A stretch of 47,933 nt of DNA from Mycobacterium palustre (lineage in GTDB: Bacteria; Actinomycetota; Actinomycetes; Mycobacteriales; Mycobacteriaceae), in contig NZ_LQPJ01000155.1 in the NCBI RefSeq assembly GCF_002101785.1, positions 1 to 47,933 on the forward strand, written 5' to 3'. A program made the position numbers and the translations under genes. Positions 1 to 8,603 of the stretch are shown here, one piece after another; positions within the stretch are counted from its first letter, which is position 1; each line of letters opens with the position of its first letter. The notes beneath the pieces were generated by a model. The model worked only from the letters and a program-made list of their open reading frames with translations. It searched no databases and was not told the DNA's origin.

Positions 1-57
1 GCCATGTTGCGCACCCGACAGCCCTACAACCCGGCCGGCAGCACCAACGCGGCTTGA
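1..57 (+). CDS. C-terminal tail of an upstream gene (5' end outside window)
   Basis: Frame 1 is open from base 1 to a TGA at 55-57 and gives a tail ending AMLRTRQPYNPAGSTNAA. The composition is compatible with a real C-terminus, and a short run such as AMLR is reminiscent of the ends of some IS110-family transposases, but 18 residues are too few for a family assignment. The 154 bases that follow, up to the protease gene, show no further feature I can support. Confidence 0.3.
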   Translation, partial: AMLRTRQPYNPAGSTNAA

Positions 58-211
58 CAAACGCATTAGGGAGCCTCGTCAACGTAGCCGACCCCGACAC
101 CGGCTCCTGAGGGGGCGGACGCTCACAACGCCGCTCCGGCTGGTACCCGGTGCGGCGGCCGGGCAAACGTCGAGTCGCACGCCGCCGCGGGTGTCGTTGT
201 CGGCGAACCAA

Positions 212-859
212 TCAGGGCAGGATGCGCAGGCCCCACCTGCCGAGCAGCGGGCTCACGAGGGCGAAGTAGGTCGTGTTGTCGTCCCCGTCGGGCGACGACA
301 TCAACAGCCCGACCGCGCTGACGGTTCCGTCGGGGTTTTTGACGAAGCCCGGGCTGCCGCTGTCGCCGCCCAGGCTGAAGACGCTGGCTTCGACGACGTC
401 GCCCGCCACGTCTTTGACCGCACCGCACGTCTCGCCGGTGACCGCGCCGATCTTGCAGAACGGCATGCCAACCTGAATCTGTGTCGCGCTCAGCACATCT
501 CGGACCGCGTACCGGCCGCCGAGGTCGCCGGAGGGCGCGCCGACGCTCGGGTCGAGGAGGATGATCGCCGCATCCCTCTTGTCGCCTTCGCGCTCGCTGG
601 CGGTGATCCTGCCGAGCGGGACACTGTCCCCGTAGGTCCACTGCGATCCGTCGTGGCCGTCGCAGTGCCCGCTGGTCATCAGGTAGTAACCACCGTCGTT
701 GTCCTGCGCTGCGAATCCGGCTGTGCACGTGCTTCTTTCGTCCTGGACCTTGATACCGGGCGTGACGCCCGGATTGGCCCGCACCGGGCACGCAACCGCC
801 GTGGCGGCCATGACCGCCGCGCCAACCAGCCCCAACCCTCGCCGCCACGGCATGGTCAC
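212..859 (-). CDS. secreted trypsin-like (S1 family) serine protease
   Basis: A 215-residue protein with an N-terminal signal peptide (about residues 1-28, hydrophobic core, Ala-rich cleavage region) and a chymotrypsin-fold protease domain. The triad is visible: His65 in TSGHC, Asp96 in the DAAII stretch, and Ser167 in GGDSGSP. Cysteines 45/66 and 135/145 are placed to form two disulfides, as expected for an exported enzyme. It resembles the small secreted mycobacterial proteases of the Rv1815 type. I chose the GTG at 859 because an AGAGGGG sequence lies just upstream; an ATG at 853 is the alternative. The substrate cannot be inferred. It stands alone, with its 5' end facing away from the neighbouring hydrolase by about 180 bases. 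Confidence 0.85.
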   Translation of the reverse strand: MTMPWRRGLGLVGAAVMAATAVACPVRANPGVTPGIKVQDERSTCTAGFAAQDNDGGYYLMTSGHCDGHDGSQWTYGDSVPLGRITASEREGDKRDAAIILLDPSVGAPSGDLGGRYAVRDVLSATQIQVGMPFCKIGAVTGETCGAVKDVAGDVVEASVFSLGGDSGSPGFVKNPDGTVSAVGLLMSSPDGDDNTTYFALVSPLLGRWGLRILP

Positions 860-1038
860 GCAGCCCCTCTCGTCTTGTGTAGGGCAGCATGGTAACAGCG
901 CCCGGCGCGCGGTTCAGGCCGTCTCCCGACGGCGCTTGGCGGGCCCGGCAGGTTCCTCGGGGATGGCCGGCCTCCCATGGGGCGGCGGAGCCGAATGACG
1001 CGCTAGCGCAGTCGAATCCGGCCGGCCGGAGCCGGGGG

Positions 1039-1909
1039 TCACCCGCGCCCGACGTGACGGGCGAGGAAATCCAGAACGGCCGTGGCAAAGACGTCGTTGC
1101 GGTCGCCGGCAACCATGTGGCCCGCGCGCGTCGGCGAACTCGACCTGCGGGAAGCGCGCGAGGAATTCGTCGGCGCGCTCCTGGCTGACGAGGTCACTCA
1201 TCTGGCCCCGGATCAACAGCATCGGCACGCCGCCGCGCAGGATCGCCTCGACGGCGGCGTGCATGCGATCGGGGTCGGTGACTTCGAACGGCGGGAAAGC
1301 CGCGGTCCCGCTGATGAACTGCGGATCCCAATGCCAATACCAGCGATCGCCGCGGCGGCGCAGGTTGGTCGTCAGGCCCTCCAGGTCGGTGGGGCGGGGC
1401 CGATGCGGGTTGTACTTTGCGATCGCGTCGGCGACCTCTTCCAGCGAACCGAACCCCGATTCCACCCGGTCGGACATGAAGGCATGGATCCGGTTGGCGC
1501 CGGACTGCTCCATGTTCGGGACGATGTCGACCAGGACGACGGCGCTGGCGATGCCCGGCGCCAGCTCCCCGGCGAGCAGCATCGAGGTGAATCCGCCCAG
1601 CGACGCGCCGACCAGCACCGGTCGGGGCGGCAGCGTGCGCAGCACTTCTTCGACGTCACGGGCGAAGCTGACGACCCGATAGTCGCCCTCGCTTGACCAG
1701 TCGGATTCTCCGTGGCCGCGCAGGTCGATCGTGACGGCCTGCCACCCGCGTTTTGCGACGGCCCCGGCGGCCTTGGCCCACGACCGGCGGGTCTGCCCGC
1801 CGCCGTGCAGGAACACCACCGCGCGGGCGTGGGGATCGCCCTGGCGATCGGCGACGATTCGTACGCCGCCGGTCCCCTCGGTCGAAAACGTCTCGGGTGC
1901 GGTCGTCAT
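1039..1909 (-). pseudogene. alpha/beta-hydrolase, frameshifted near the 3' end
   Basis: The first ~280 codons encode a typical alpha/beta-hydrolase: HGGG oxyanion motif near residue 35, nucleophile elbow GASLG with Ser103, and a cap region. Just before the catalytic histidine the frame changes. The + strand has a CG dinucleotide run at 1123-1130. Restoring one CG unit puts the sequence back in frame as ARAGHMVAGDRNDVF and ends it at a TGA at 1039-1041, the normal length for the family. Without the repair, translation runs in the wrong frame to 914 and loses the catalytic His. This may be slippage in the organism or a sequencing error. The substrate is unknown. The start ATG at 1909 is the only good candidate. 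Confidence 0.75.
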
Positions 1910-1969
1910 GAGGTGATCGTAAGACGACGCGACCCCGGCGCCCCTCAGCGAACCGATTGCCCCGGCCGG

Positions 1970-2227
1970 TTACTCACTGCGAAAGAGCCTGGTGATGCGG
2001 CGGACGATCCTGCCGAGGGGGCTTCCCTGGCGTTGGGTGTCCTTGATTTTGCCCAGGGTTTGCTTGCCCTTGGCCGCGTACTCGTTGACCGTTTCGTCGC
2101 CTTCTTCGGCGCGCATGTCCTCCTCCTCTCGGCCGTGCGGCTGGCGCTCCGGCGGTTCCTCCGGCGTCAGCCGTTCGGGCGTCTCCCCCGGGGATCCGGG
2201 CTCCGGCGCCCGCGTCTCGAACATCAT
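1970..2227 (-). CDS. small conserved acidic/basic protein, unknown function
   Basis: An 85-residue protein. The first half is rich in Glu and Pro (several TPEEPPE-like stretches); the second half is basic and ends in an arginine-rich amphipathic segment (GRIVRRITRLF), which could touch a membrane surface. No signal peptide or catalytic motif is visible. I chose the ATG at 2227 because GGAG lies four bases upstream. A much longer reading in the same frame, up to 2638, runs antisense across another gene and is low-complexity, so I rejected it. It resembles small mycobacterial hypothetical proteins but I cannot name a function. Confidence 0.55.
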   Translation of the reverse strand: MMFETRAPEPGSPGETPERLTPEEPPERQPHGREEEDMRAEEGDETVNEYAAKGKQTLGKIKDTQRQGSPLGRIVRRITRLFRSE

Positions 2228-2359
2228 CGATCTCCGATCGGCTCCGGGTTGCGTACCCGTCGCGGGCACGCGCGAAAACGGCAGGGTTCCGGCGGCTTGA
2301 GCCACAACGAAGTCGGCTGCCACACGGCCCGGGCGCCGGGGGGCGCTTACACTCCGGTG

Positions 2360-2626
2360 ATGCATCCCGTGCGTACGCACCGGTCGATCAGGGCGCCGCT
2401 GGTGGCCGCGATCGCGATCCTGCTGACGATCGGGGTCCTCGCGATACCGGTCAAGCAACGGTGCGGGGCGCCAGGCTACTCGTGCGCGACGGCGGTGGAT
2501 GCGCGCGGCAACGTCCACTACTACTACGAGGTTGAACCGATGGGCGTATATCTCGCCGAAATTTTCACGGGCTCCAATATTCGCCTTTGCTACACGTCGG
2601 GCGAGGACGTCGTGAGGGCGAGCTAG
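2360..2626 (+). CDS. small membrane-anchored or secreted protein
   Basis: An 88-residue protein starting at ATG 2360 with a basic N-terminus, one hydrophobic segment (about residues 11-30) and an extracytoplasmic part with three cysteines (35, 42, 77) and a tyrosine triplet. The hydrophobic segment could be an uncleaved anchor or a signal peptide. It diverges from the 85-residue gene on the other strand, with 132 bases between the start codons. I do not recognise a family. Confidence 0.5.
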   Translation: MHPVRTHRSIRAPLVAAIAILLTIGVLAIPVKQRCGAPGYSCATAVDARGNVHYYYEVEPMGVYLAEIFTGSNIRLCYTSGEDVVRAS

Positions 2627-3033
2627 CGTCGAAGGCATTGGCGTGCAGCGCGATTGAGCCGGGTGGAGCCGGTTGGTACCGCGTTAGTCACGCGGGGCGC
2701 GCAGGGCGCGTCGAATACCGCTCCCGCGGAACGTCATTCGCGTGCCGGCGTGGCGAAGAGTCGACGTTCGATGGCGAAGAGGTCACAAGTTGGATTCGGG
2801 GTGGCTGACCAGCGCACGACCGCGCCCGGGAATCGGCCGCAAAATCGCTGGTGGGCGGCGGATCGAGGCGGGTGAAAGCCGGTGCCGCGCCGGGTGAGGC
2901 TGCTTACATCAATGGGCTTTATTGGAGGCTTGACAGCAAGCTACCGCATACTTGTCGTCATGCTGCAAGCGACATCACCGCAAACCGCTCGTGCGGCGAT
3001 GGGTGATGCGCGGGCGATGGGCTGGGGTTTTTG
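2627..3033. other. intergenic region with a possible cpsA promoter
   Basis: About 400 bases without a convincing gene; short open frames here have no start context or recognisable product. A TTGACA hexamer lies at 2930-2935, but no well-spaced -10 box follows: the closest, CATACT at 2947-2952, is only 11 bases away. A promoter for cpsA in this stretch is likely, but its exact boxes are not proven. Confidence 0.35.
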
Positions 3034-4593
3034 ATGGCACGCTCTGGCGGTGCGCATCACCGCCATCGGGCCGTTCGTCAACCGTCGCGCGTACGCAGGG
3101 TCTTGGCGCGCGGCTTCATGGCCGTCGTGTCCACGGCGGCCATCCTGATGACCGGCGCCGGCTACTACGTGGCCCACGGCGCGCTGGGCGGCATCACCGT
3201 TTCGGACGCGTTGTCGCCGGAGGATCCGCGGTCGAGCGGCGACAGCATGAACATCTTGCTCATCGGCCTGGACTCGCGCAAAGACCAGGACGGCAACGAA
3301 CTGCCCTGGTCGATCCTGAAGCATCTGCACGCCGGCGATTCGGACGACGGTGGCTACAACACGAACACGCTGATACTCGTGCATATCGGCGCGGACCAGA
3401 AGGTGGTCGCGTTCTCGATCCCGCGCGACGACTGGGTGCCGTTCAACGGCGTCCCCGGCTACAACCACATCAAGATCAAGGAGGCGTACGGCCTCACCAA
3501 GCAATACGTCGCCAACAAGCTTGCCAATCAAGGGGTCGCGAACCAGAAGGAGCTCGAGACGCGGGGCCGCGAGGCCGGCAGGGCGGCGACCCTGCGCGCG
3601 GTGCGCAGCCTGACCGGCGTCCCGATCGACTACTTCGCCGAGATCAACCTGGCGGGGTTCTACGACCTGGCCCAGACCCTGGGCGGCGTCGAGGTGTGTT
3701 TGAACCACCCCGTCTACGACTCCTACTCCGGCGCCGACTTTCCCGCCGGGAGGCAGACGCTGGACGCCGCCCAGGCGCTGGCCTTCGTGCGGCAGCGCCA
3801 CGGCCTGGAAAACGGTGACCTGGACCGCACACACCGCCAGCAGGCGTTCATTTCCTCGGTCATGCAACAACTGCAGGCATCGGGCACGTTCACCGACATC
3901 GACAAGCTCAAGGGCCTGATGGCGGTGGCGCGCAAGGACGTGGTGCTGTCGTCGGGTTGGGACGAGGAGCTGATCCAGCGGCTGGGCGCCTTGGCCTCCA
4001 GCGGCAACATCGAGTTCCGCACGCTGCCCGTGGTGCGCTACGACAACATCGACGGCCAGGACGTCAACATCATCGACCCCGCCGCGATCAAGGCCGAGGT
4101 CGCCGCGGCCATCGGGGCGCCGCCACCGTCGACCACGCCGGCCACCACGGCCGCCAAGCCCAGCCCCTCAACCGTCGTCGACGTGATCAATTCCGGCAGC
4201 ATGCCCGGGATGGCCGGCGAGGTGTCGCGGGCCCTGAAAAAGCACGGCTACACCGCCGGTCAGGTGCGGGACCGCAATTCGGGTGAGCCGACGACGACCA
4301 CGATCGCCTACGGCGCCGGCGCGGAGACCGACGCGGTCAACGTGGCCACCCTGCTCGGCCTCGACGCCCCCAAGCAGCCCGACCCCACCCTGGCGCCCGG
4401 CCACATCCGGGTGACGTTGGACACCAACTTTTCGATGCCGGCGCCCGACGACAGCACGACGGACGAAACCACGACCACCACCACGACGTCCACCAAGGCC
4501 AAGACGTATTACTACAACGGCACCACGACGACGTATCCGACGCCGGATCAGGGGAAGCCGATCGACGGCGGCGGCGTGCCCTGCGTCAACTAG
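3034..4593 (+). CDS. cpsA: LytR-CpsA-Psr (LCP) family cell-wall ligase CpsA
   Basis: A 519-residue LCP protein. LCP enzymes move lipid-linked glycopolymers (arabinogalactan in mycobacteria) onto peptidoglycan on the outer face of the membrane. Order: short basic cytoplasmic tail, one transmembrane helix (about 27-47), LCP domain with GLDSR (78-82), the NTNTLILVHI strand (from 109), SIPRDDW (128-134, with the conserved Arg and Asp residues) and HIKIKEAYG (145-153), then a LytR_C domain (about 365-440) and a Thr/Pro-rich tail. Length and architecture match M. tuberculosis CpsA (Rv3484). ATG 3034 is preceded by GGGG at good spacing; an in-frame TTG at 3031 is the alternative. It converges with the SDR gene that ends at 4614. 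Confidence 0.93.
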   Translation: MARSGGAHHRHRAVRQPSRVRRVLARGFMAVVSTAAILMTGAGYYVAHGALGGITVSDALSPEDPRSSGDSMNILLIGLDSRKDQDGNELPWSILKHLHAGDSDDGGYNTNTLILVHIGADQKVVAFSIPRDDWVPFNGVPGYNHIKIKEAYGLTKQYVANKLANQGVANQKELETRGREAGRAATLRAVRSLTGVPIDYFAEINLAGFYDLAQTLGGVEVCLNHPVYDSYSGADFPAGRQTLDAAQALAFVRQRHGLENGDLDRTHRQQAFISSVMQQLQASGTFTDIDKLKGLMAVARKDVVLSSGWDEELIQRLGALASSGNIEFRTLPVVRYDNIDGQDVNIIDPAAIKAEVAAAIGAPPPSTTPATTAAKPSPSTVVDVINSGSMPGMAGEVSRALKKHGYTAGQVRDRNSGEPTTTTIAYGAGAETDAVNVATLLGLDAPKQPDPTLAPGHIRVTLDTNFSMPAPDDSTTDETTTTTTTSTKAKTYYYNGTTTTYPTPDQGKPIDGGGVPCVN

Positions 4594-4613
4594 GCGTCGG
4601 TTCCGCCGTCAAG

Positions 4614-5405
4614 CTAGGCGTGGGTGCCGCCGTCGATGCGGATCTCGGTGCCGGTGATGAAGGCGCCGTCCTCCGACACCAGCATGGCGATCACCCCGGC
4701 GACCACCGACGGGTCGGCCATCCCGGTGCCGCTGGACTCAACCGTGGTGGGCAGCACCGGCATCAGGCGCGAAAACAGTGACCAGTCGGCGTCTTTCGGA
4801 ATGTAGCCGCCCGTGGCGTCGGTGATCCCCGACTTGATGCTGCCCGGCGCCACGCACACCGCGCGCAGGCCGTCGCGCGCGTACTCGACCGCCAAGGAAT
4901 GGGTGAAGGCCTGGATTCCGCCCTTGCTCGCCGCGTAGGCCGCCATATAGGGGTGGGCAAACGACGCCGACGTCGAGCTGAAGTTCACGATTGAGCTGCG
5001 CCGGTTCGCCAGCAGCGCCGGCAGCGCCTCCCGCACCACCAGGAAGGTCCCGGTCAGGTTGACCCCGACGATCTGATTCCACAGCTCGAGGCTGGTCTCG
5101 TGGGTGTGGGCGGCGCGCAACATCCCGGCGGCGTTGACCAGCGAATCCAGCCCGCCCAGCGTCTGTGCGGCCCGGCGCACGCCGTCGATCACAGAGTCCT
5201 CGTTGCCGACGTCCATCGGCACGGTGGTGAGGCGCTCGGCGGCCGTGGCCTTCTCGGCGCGCGCCCGGGTGGCCTCGAGGCCCTCGACGGAGATGTCGGA
5301 GGCCACGACGGTGGCGCCCTCATCCAGCAGCCGCAGCGCCGTGGCCTGGCCGATGCCGGAACCGGCGCCAGTCACCAGGCAACGATTGCCTTCGAGTCGC
5401 TTCAT
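4614..5405 (-). CDS. short-chain dehydrogenase/reductase (Rv3485c-type)
   Basis: A 263-residue classical SDR: cofactor motif TGAGSGIG (12-19), a DV pair after beta-4 (65-66), NAAG (91-94), Ser143/144, and catalytic Tyr157 and Lys161 in YAASK. The Asp after beta-2 (Asp37, VVASD) suggests NAD(H) preference. The substrate cannot be read from the sequence. By position and size it matches Rv3485c of M. tuberculosis. It is divergent from the 6PGDH-family gene at 5475 across a 69-base gap that probably carries both promoters. No KstR operator is present there. Confidence 0.88.
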   Translation of the reverse strand: MKRLEGNRCLVTGAGSGIGQATALRLLDEGATVVASDISVEGLEATRARAEKATAAERLTTVPMDVGNEDSVIDGVRRAAQTLGGLDSLVNAAGMLRAAHTHETSLELWNQIVGVNLTGTFLVVREALPALLANRRSSIVNFSSTSASFAHPYMAAYAASKGGIQAFTHSLAVEYARDGLRAVCVAPGSIKSGITDATGGYIPKDADWSLFSRLMPVLPTTVESSGTGMADPSVVAGVIAMLVSEDGAFITGTEIRIDGGTHA

Positions 5406-5474
5406 TGTGCTTGCTCCCGTCGCTAGGCGTGCCCATCATCGTAGGGAGCGGCCCGCGCAAGGCAGGCTGGATGC

Positions 5475-6380
5475 ATGGACATCGGATTCATCGGCCTGGG
5501 AAAGATGGGCCGCGGCATGGCCGCAAACCTGATCGAGGCGGGTCACCGCGTCACCGTCTACAACCGCTCCCCCGGCAAGGCCGAGGCCCTCGTGTCGCGG
5601 GGCGCGACCGAGGCGGCCACGATCGCCGAGGCGAGCCGCGGCGAGGTCGTGTTCACGATGCTGGCCGACGACGGCGCCGTCGAGGCGGTGACGTTCGGGG
5701 ACCCCGAGCGCGGGGACGGCATCATCGCGTCGCTGGCGCCGGGCGCCACGCACGTGTCGTCGAGCACGATCAGCGTCGCCCTGTCGGAGCGCCTCGCGGT
5801 CGCCCACGCCGCAGCCGGGCAGCGGTACGCCGCGGCGCCGGTGTTCGGCAGGCCCGAAGCCGCCTCGGCGGCAAAGCTTTTCGTCGTCGCGGCGGGTTTG
5901 CCGGACGTGCTGCGGCCGCTGTCGTCGTTGTTCGACGCGATCGGGCAGCGGACCTTCGTCGTCTCGGAGCAGCCCCATGCCGCCAACCTGGTGAAGGTGA
6001 GCGGCAATTTCTTGTTGGCATCGGCCATCGAAAGCCTCAGCGAGGCAGCCGCTTTGGTCTCCAAGGGCGGCGTCGACAAGCAGCAGTACATCGACATCCT
6101 GACCTCGACGCTGTTCACCGCGCCGGCCTATCAGACCTACGGCGGGCTGATCGCGCGCAAGGAATTCGAGCCGGCCGGCATGGCGGCGTCCCTGGGGCTC
6201 AAGGATGTCCGGCTGGTGTTGTCCGCCGCCGAGCAGCTGCAGGTGCCCTTGCCCGTGGCCAGCGTGCTGCGCGACCGCTTGCTCACGCTGGTGGCCACCG
6301 GCGGCGGGCAGTTGGACTGGTCGGCGCTGGGCATGCTCGCCGACCGCGACGCCGGCTTGGCCTCAGACGACCCCGCGTAG
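5475..6380 (+). CDS. NAD(P)-dependent 6PGDH/3-hydroxyisobutyrate dehydrogenase-family reductase
   Basis: A 301-residue beta-hydroxyacid dehydrogenase-family protein. The Rossmann motif GLGKMG is at residues 7-12. The substrate-contacting STIS segment is around 97-100, and the catalytic Lys174 with Asn178 lies in NLVKVSGN, followed by the all-helical C-terminal domain. Asn30-Arg31 after beta-2 suggests NADP. Members reduce or oxidise 3-hydroxyisobutyrate, tartronate semialdehyde or imines; the sequence alone does not decide. The last 18 bases overlap the convergent SDR gene. Confidence 0.85.
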   Translation: MDIGFIGLGKMGRGMAANLIEAGHRVTVYNRSPGKAEALVSRGATEAATIAEASRGEVVFTMLADDGAVEAVTFGDPERGDGIIASLAPGATHVSSSTISVALSERLAVAHAAAGQRYAAAPVFGRPEAASAAKLFVVAAGLPDVLRPLSSLFDAIGQRTFVVSEQPHAANLVKVSGNFLLASAIESLSEAAALVSKGGVDKQQYIDILTSTLFTAPAYQTYGGLIARKEFEPAGMAASLGLKDVRLVLSAAEQLQVPLPVASVLRDRLLTLVATGGGQLDWSALGMLADRDAGLASDDPA

Positions 6381-7193
6381 CCCGTCGGCGCCGAACGCGG
6401 GTTCCAGCATCGCCGAGAAGTCGGGGCCGCGTCGCAGGATGTGGCCACCGTCGACGTTGATGCACTGCCCGGTGATCCAGCTGGCCGCGTCGGACAGCAG
6501 AAAAATCGCCAGGTTGGCGACGTCCTCGACCTCACCGACCCGCGGCAGCGGGGTGCACATCCGGTAGTCCGCGCTCAACTCCGGCGAGTCGGTAACGGGC
6601 GCAACGAGATCCGTGCGGATCAGGCCCGGGCGAATGCTGTTGACCCGCACCCACGAGGGGCCGAGCTCGTCGGCGGCCAGCTGCATCATGTGGTCGACCG
6701 CGGACTTGGTGACGCCGTACGCGCCGAACCAGCGGTGGGTGTTGCTGGCCGCGATCGAGGAGATGCCGACGAACGAGCCACCGCCGCCGCGGACCAGCTC
6801 GCGCGCGGAGTGCTTGAGCACGTACATGGTGCCGTTGACGTTGAGGTCGACGGTGCGCCGCCAGGCCTCCGAGTCGATCTGGGTGATCGGGCCGATGGTC
6901 TGCGACCCGCCCGCGCAGTGCACCACGCCGTGCAGCCGGCCGTGCCACGCCGTCGCGGCGTCCACGGCGCGGGCGGCCTCGTCCTCGTTGGTGATGTCGG
7001 CGGGCTCGTAGCGGATGGCGCCGTGGGCCTTGAGCGCCTCGATGTCCTCGACGGCGGCAGCGAGCCGGTCGGGGGTGCGGCCGATGATCATGACCGAGGC
7101 GCCGGACGCGACCAGCCCGGCGGCGACGCCCTTGCCGATACCGCTGCCGCCGCCCGTGACCAGGTATGTCCGGTTGTCGAACGAAAGGTGCAC
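6363..7193 (-). CDS. short-chain dehydrogenase under a KstR operator
   Basis: A 276-residue SDR with TGGGSGIG (13-20), a DI pair near 66-67, CAGG in place of NAGG (93-96), Ser145/146, and catalytic Tyr159 and Lys163 (YGVTK). Arg39 after beta-2 suggests NADP(H). I chose GTG 7193 because GGAGGG lies seven bases upstream; the ATG at 7208 would overlap that ribosome site. An exact KstR operator lies 23 bases upstream, so the gene is very probably part of the steroid regulon although it sits 14 kb from the mce4 promoter. Likely a steroid or hydroxyacyl-CoA dehydrogenase or reductase, but the substrate is not known. Confidence 0.85.
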   Translation of the reverse strand: MHLSFDNRTYLVTGGGSGIGKGVAAGLVASGASVMIIGRTPDRLAAAVEDIEALKAHGAIRYEPADITNEDEAARAVDAATAWHGRLHGVVHCAGGSQTIGPITQIDSEAWRRTVDLNVNGTMYVLKHSARELVRGGGGSFVGISSIAASNTHRWFGAYGVTKSAVDHMMQLAADELGPSWVRVNSIRPGLIRTDLVAPVTDSPELSADYRMCTPLPRVGEVEDVANLAIFLLSDAASWITGQCINVDGGHILRRGPDFSAMLEPAFGADGLRGVV

Positions 7194-7216
7194 GCCGCGT
7201 CCCTCCACGCCAGAAC

Positions 7217-7230
7217 TGAAACGGGTTCTA
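7217..7230. promoter_or_regulatory. KstR operator (exact)
   Basis: TGAAACGGGTTCTA fits TnnAACnnGTTnnA at all eight fixed positions. It lies 23 bases upstream of the GTG of the SDR at 7193 and is the only operator here outside the mce4-to-Rv3531c block. Confidence 0.8.
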
Positions 7231-7279
7231 GCATAGGCGAGCTGTCACATGCGCCACATCGGCCTCGCGGTGGACGTGG

Positions 7280-7371
7280 GAGTGTGCGCTGACGGCGCCG
7301 AGTGTGCGCTCAGGGTTGAGAGATCGAGATCGCGCCCCGGATGCACGATGAAAGCCCACGTTTCACACTCG
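7280..7371. repeat. intergenic direct and inverted repeat, relative of the 62-bp palindromes
   Basis: GAGTGTGCGCT occurs twice, at 7280-7290 and 7300-7310, with a 20-base period. CGAGTGTG at 7299-7306 is matched by the inverted CACACTCG at 7364-7371. The left arm, CGCCGAGTGTGCGCTCAGGG, resembles the arms of the palindromes at 33135 and 34058 (CGCCGAACGTGCTCTGAGGG), so this looks like a decayed member of the same family. Confidence 0.5.
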
Positions 7372-7387
7372 AGGGCGTGACCGGGCG

Positions 7388-8311
7388 CTAGGGGGTGTCG
7401 CGGCGGGCGATCTGCGTGGGCTTGGCGTCGCGCCAGTCCTCGACGTCGGGCGGCAGGCCGACCGCGTACCGGTTCTCGTTGTGGGCCGCCCAGTGCGCAT
7501 GCCCCAGCTCGTGGATGTGGAACGCGTGGCGCAGCGCCTCGGTGAACCCCATCGCGTCGGAGGCGGCGTTGACCGAGTCCTTGACGAGCAGCGCCGCCAT
7601 CGTGGGCCGGTCGGCGATGCGCCGCGCGAATTCCAGCGTCTTGTCGGCCAGTTCGTCGACCGGGAACACCTTGGACACCATGCCCAGCCGGTACGCCTCG
7701 TCGGCGTCGAGCGCATCCCCGGTCAGCAGCAACTCCTTGGCCTTGCGGGGGCCGAATTCCCAAGGGTGGGCGTAGTATTCGACGCCAGGCATCCCCAGGC
7801 GCACCGCGACCACGTCGCTGAACTTCGCGTTGTCGGCGGCCACGATCAGGTCGCACGCCCAGATCAGCATCAAGCCGGCGGAGATCGCGTTGCCCTGCAC
7901 CTGGGCGATGGTGATCTTGCGCAGGTCCCGCCAGCGGCACGTGTTCTGGAAGAAGTAGTGCCACTCCTGCAGGTAGATCTTCTCCGCGATCGGATCGCGG
8001 GTGCCGCCGTTGATGCGGAAGCTCGGAAGCTGGCTGCGCTCGGCGATCGCCAACTCCGAGCCCAGGTCGTGGCCCGCGGAGAAATTGCGGCCGCGCGCCG
8101 CCAGGATCACCACGCGCACGGTGTCGTCGGCCTCGGCCCGCAAAAACGCCTCGTCAAGCTGGATCAGCAAACCGCGGCTCTGCGCGTTGTGGGCCTCGGG
8201 CCGGTTGAGCCAGATCCGCGCGATGCGGCCGTCGTCGAGGGTTTCATAGGTCACCAGCTCCTCGGCGCCGGCGTCGCTGCTGGCCGCGCCCGCTTGTTCG
8301 GAGAGTGTCAT
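7388..8311 (-). CDS. enoyl-CoA hydratase/isomerase family protein
   Basis: A 307-residue crotonase-fold protein. The first CoA-binding strand ends in NRPEAHNA (36-43); the first oxyanion segment is SAGHDLGS (78-85); the second is around QGNAISAG. A longer-than-usual insertion follows the first oxyanion loop and a C-terminal extension ends in ARRDTP. The family hydrates 2-enoyl-CoA or isomerises double bonds; the acyl substrate is not readable. ATG 8311 has AGGCGG six bases upstream and is preferred over an upstream start at 8356. No KstR operator is visible in the 127-base gap to the divergent gene at 8439, so a direct steroid role is not supported. Confidence 0.85.
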   Translation of the reverse strand: MTLSEQAGAASSDAGAEELVTYETLDDGRIARIWLNRPEAHNAQSRGLLIQLDEAFLRAEADDTVRVVILAARGRNFSAGHDLGSELAIAERSQLPSFRINGGTRDPIAEKIYLQEWHYFFQNTCRWRDLRKITIAQVQGNAISAGLMLIWACDLIVAADNAKFSDVVAVRLGMPGVEYYAHPWEFGPRKAKELLLTGDALDADEAYRLGMVSKVFPVDELADKTLEFARRIADRPTMAALLVKDSVNAASDAMGFTEALRHAFHIHELGHAHWAAHNENRYAVGLPPDVEDWRDAKPTQIARRDTP

Positions 8312-8438
8312 TTGCGACCGCCTAACCTTGTCGTCAGATCCGCCTCGTTTACACATTAAGGCCTATCTGTAAGCGGGGCCGCGCCGGGTATCGCGGAGAC
8401 GTCTGCGCGCGAATAGCGGCGTCACCTACAGTTGTGCT

Positions 8439-8603
8439 ATGCCTACCAAATCTGATCCGGGCGAAATCGGCGACGTGGAGCCCCTGGCCGACAGCACGGC
8501 GAGCCAGGCCAGGCGGGTCGTCGCCGCGTACGCCAACGACGCCGACGAGTGCCGCGTCTTCTTGTCGATGCTCGGTATCGGACCAGCCAAGCTCGACACC
8601 TAA
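8439..8603 (+). CDS. 54-residue conserved protein upstream of otsA (Rv3489-type)
   Basis: A 54-residue acidic protein, MPTKSDPG to KLDT, whose TAA stop (8601-8603) directly abuts the otsA start codon, so the two are almost certainly co-transcribed. Length and position match Rv3489 of M. tuberculosis. A TACAGT hexamer at 8427-8432 ends six bases before the ATG, the spacing expected for a leaderless mycobacterial transcript, and no ribosome site is present. The function is unknown; the coupling suggests a link to trehalose synthesis or to control of otsA translation. Confidence 0.75.
   Translation: MPTKSDPGEIGDVEPLADSTASQARRVVAAYANDADECRVFLSMLGIGPAKLDT

Noticed and set aside
1..211. End of an insertion sequence at the left window edge
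   Set aside because: The 18-residue tail is too short and no terminal inverted repeat or target duplication can be shown within the window.
1970..2638. A 222-codon reading on the minus strand
   Set aside because: Its first 137 codons run antisense to the 88-residue gene and are low-complexity; only the last 85 codons from ATG 2227, with its own ribosome site, look like a gene.
2654..2875. Short open frames in the gap before cpsA
   Set aside because: No ribosome site, atypical composition and no recognisable product.
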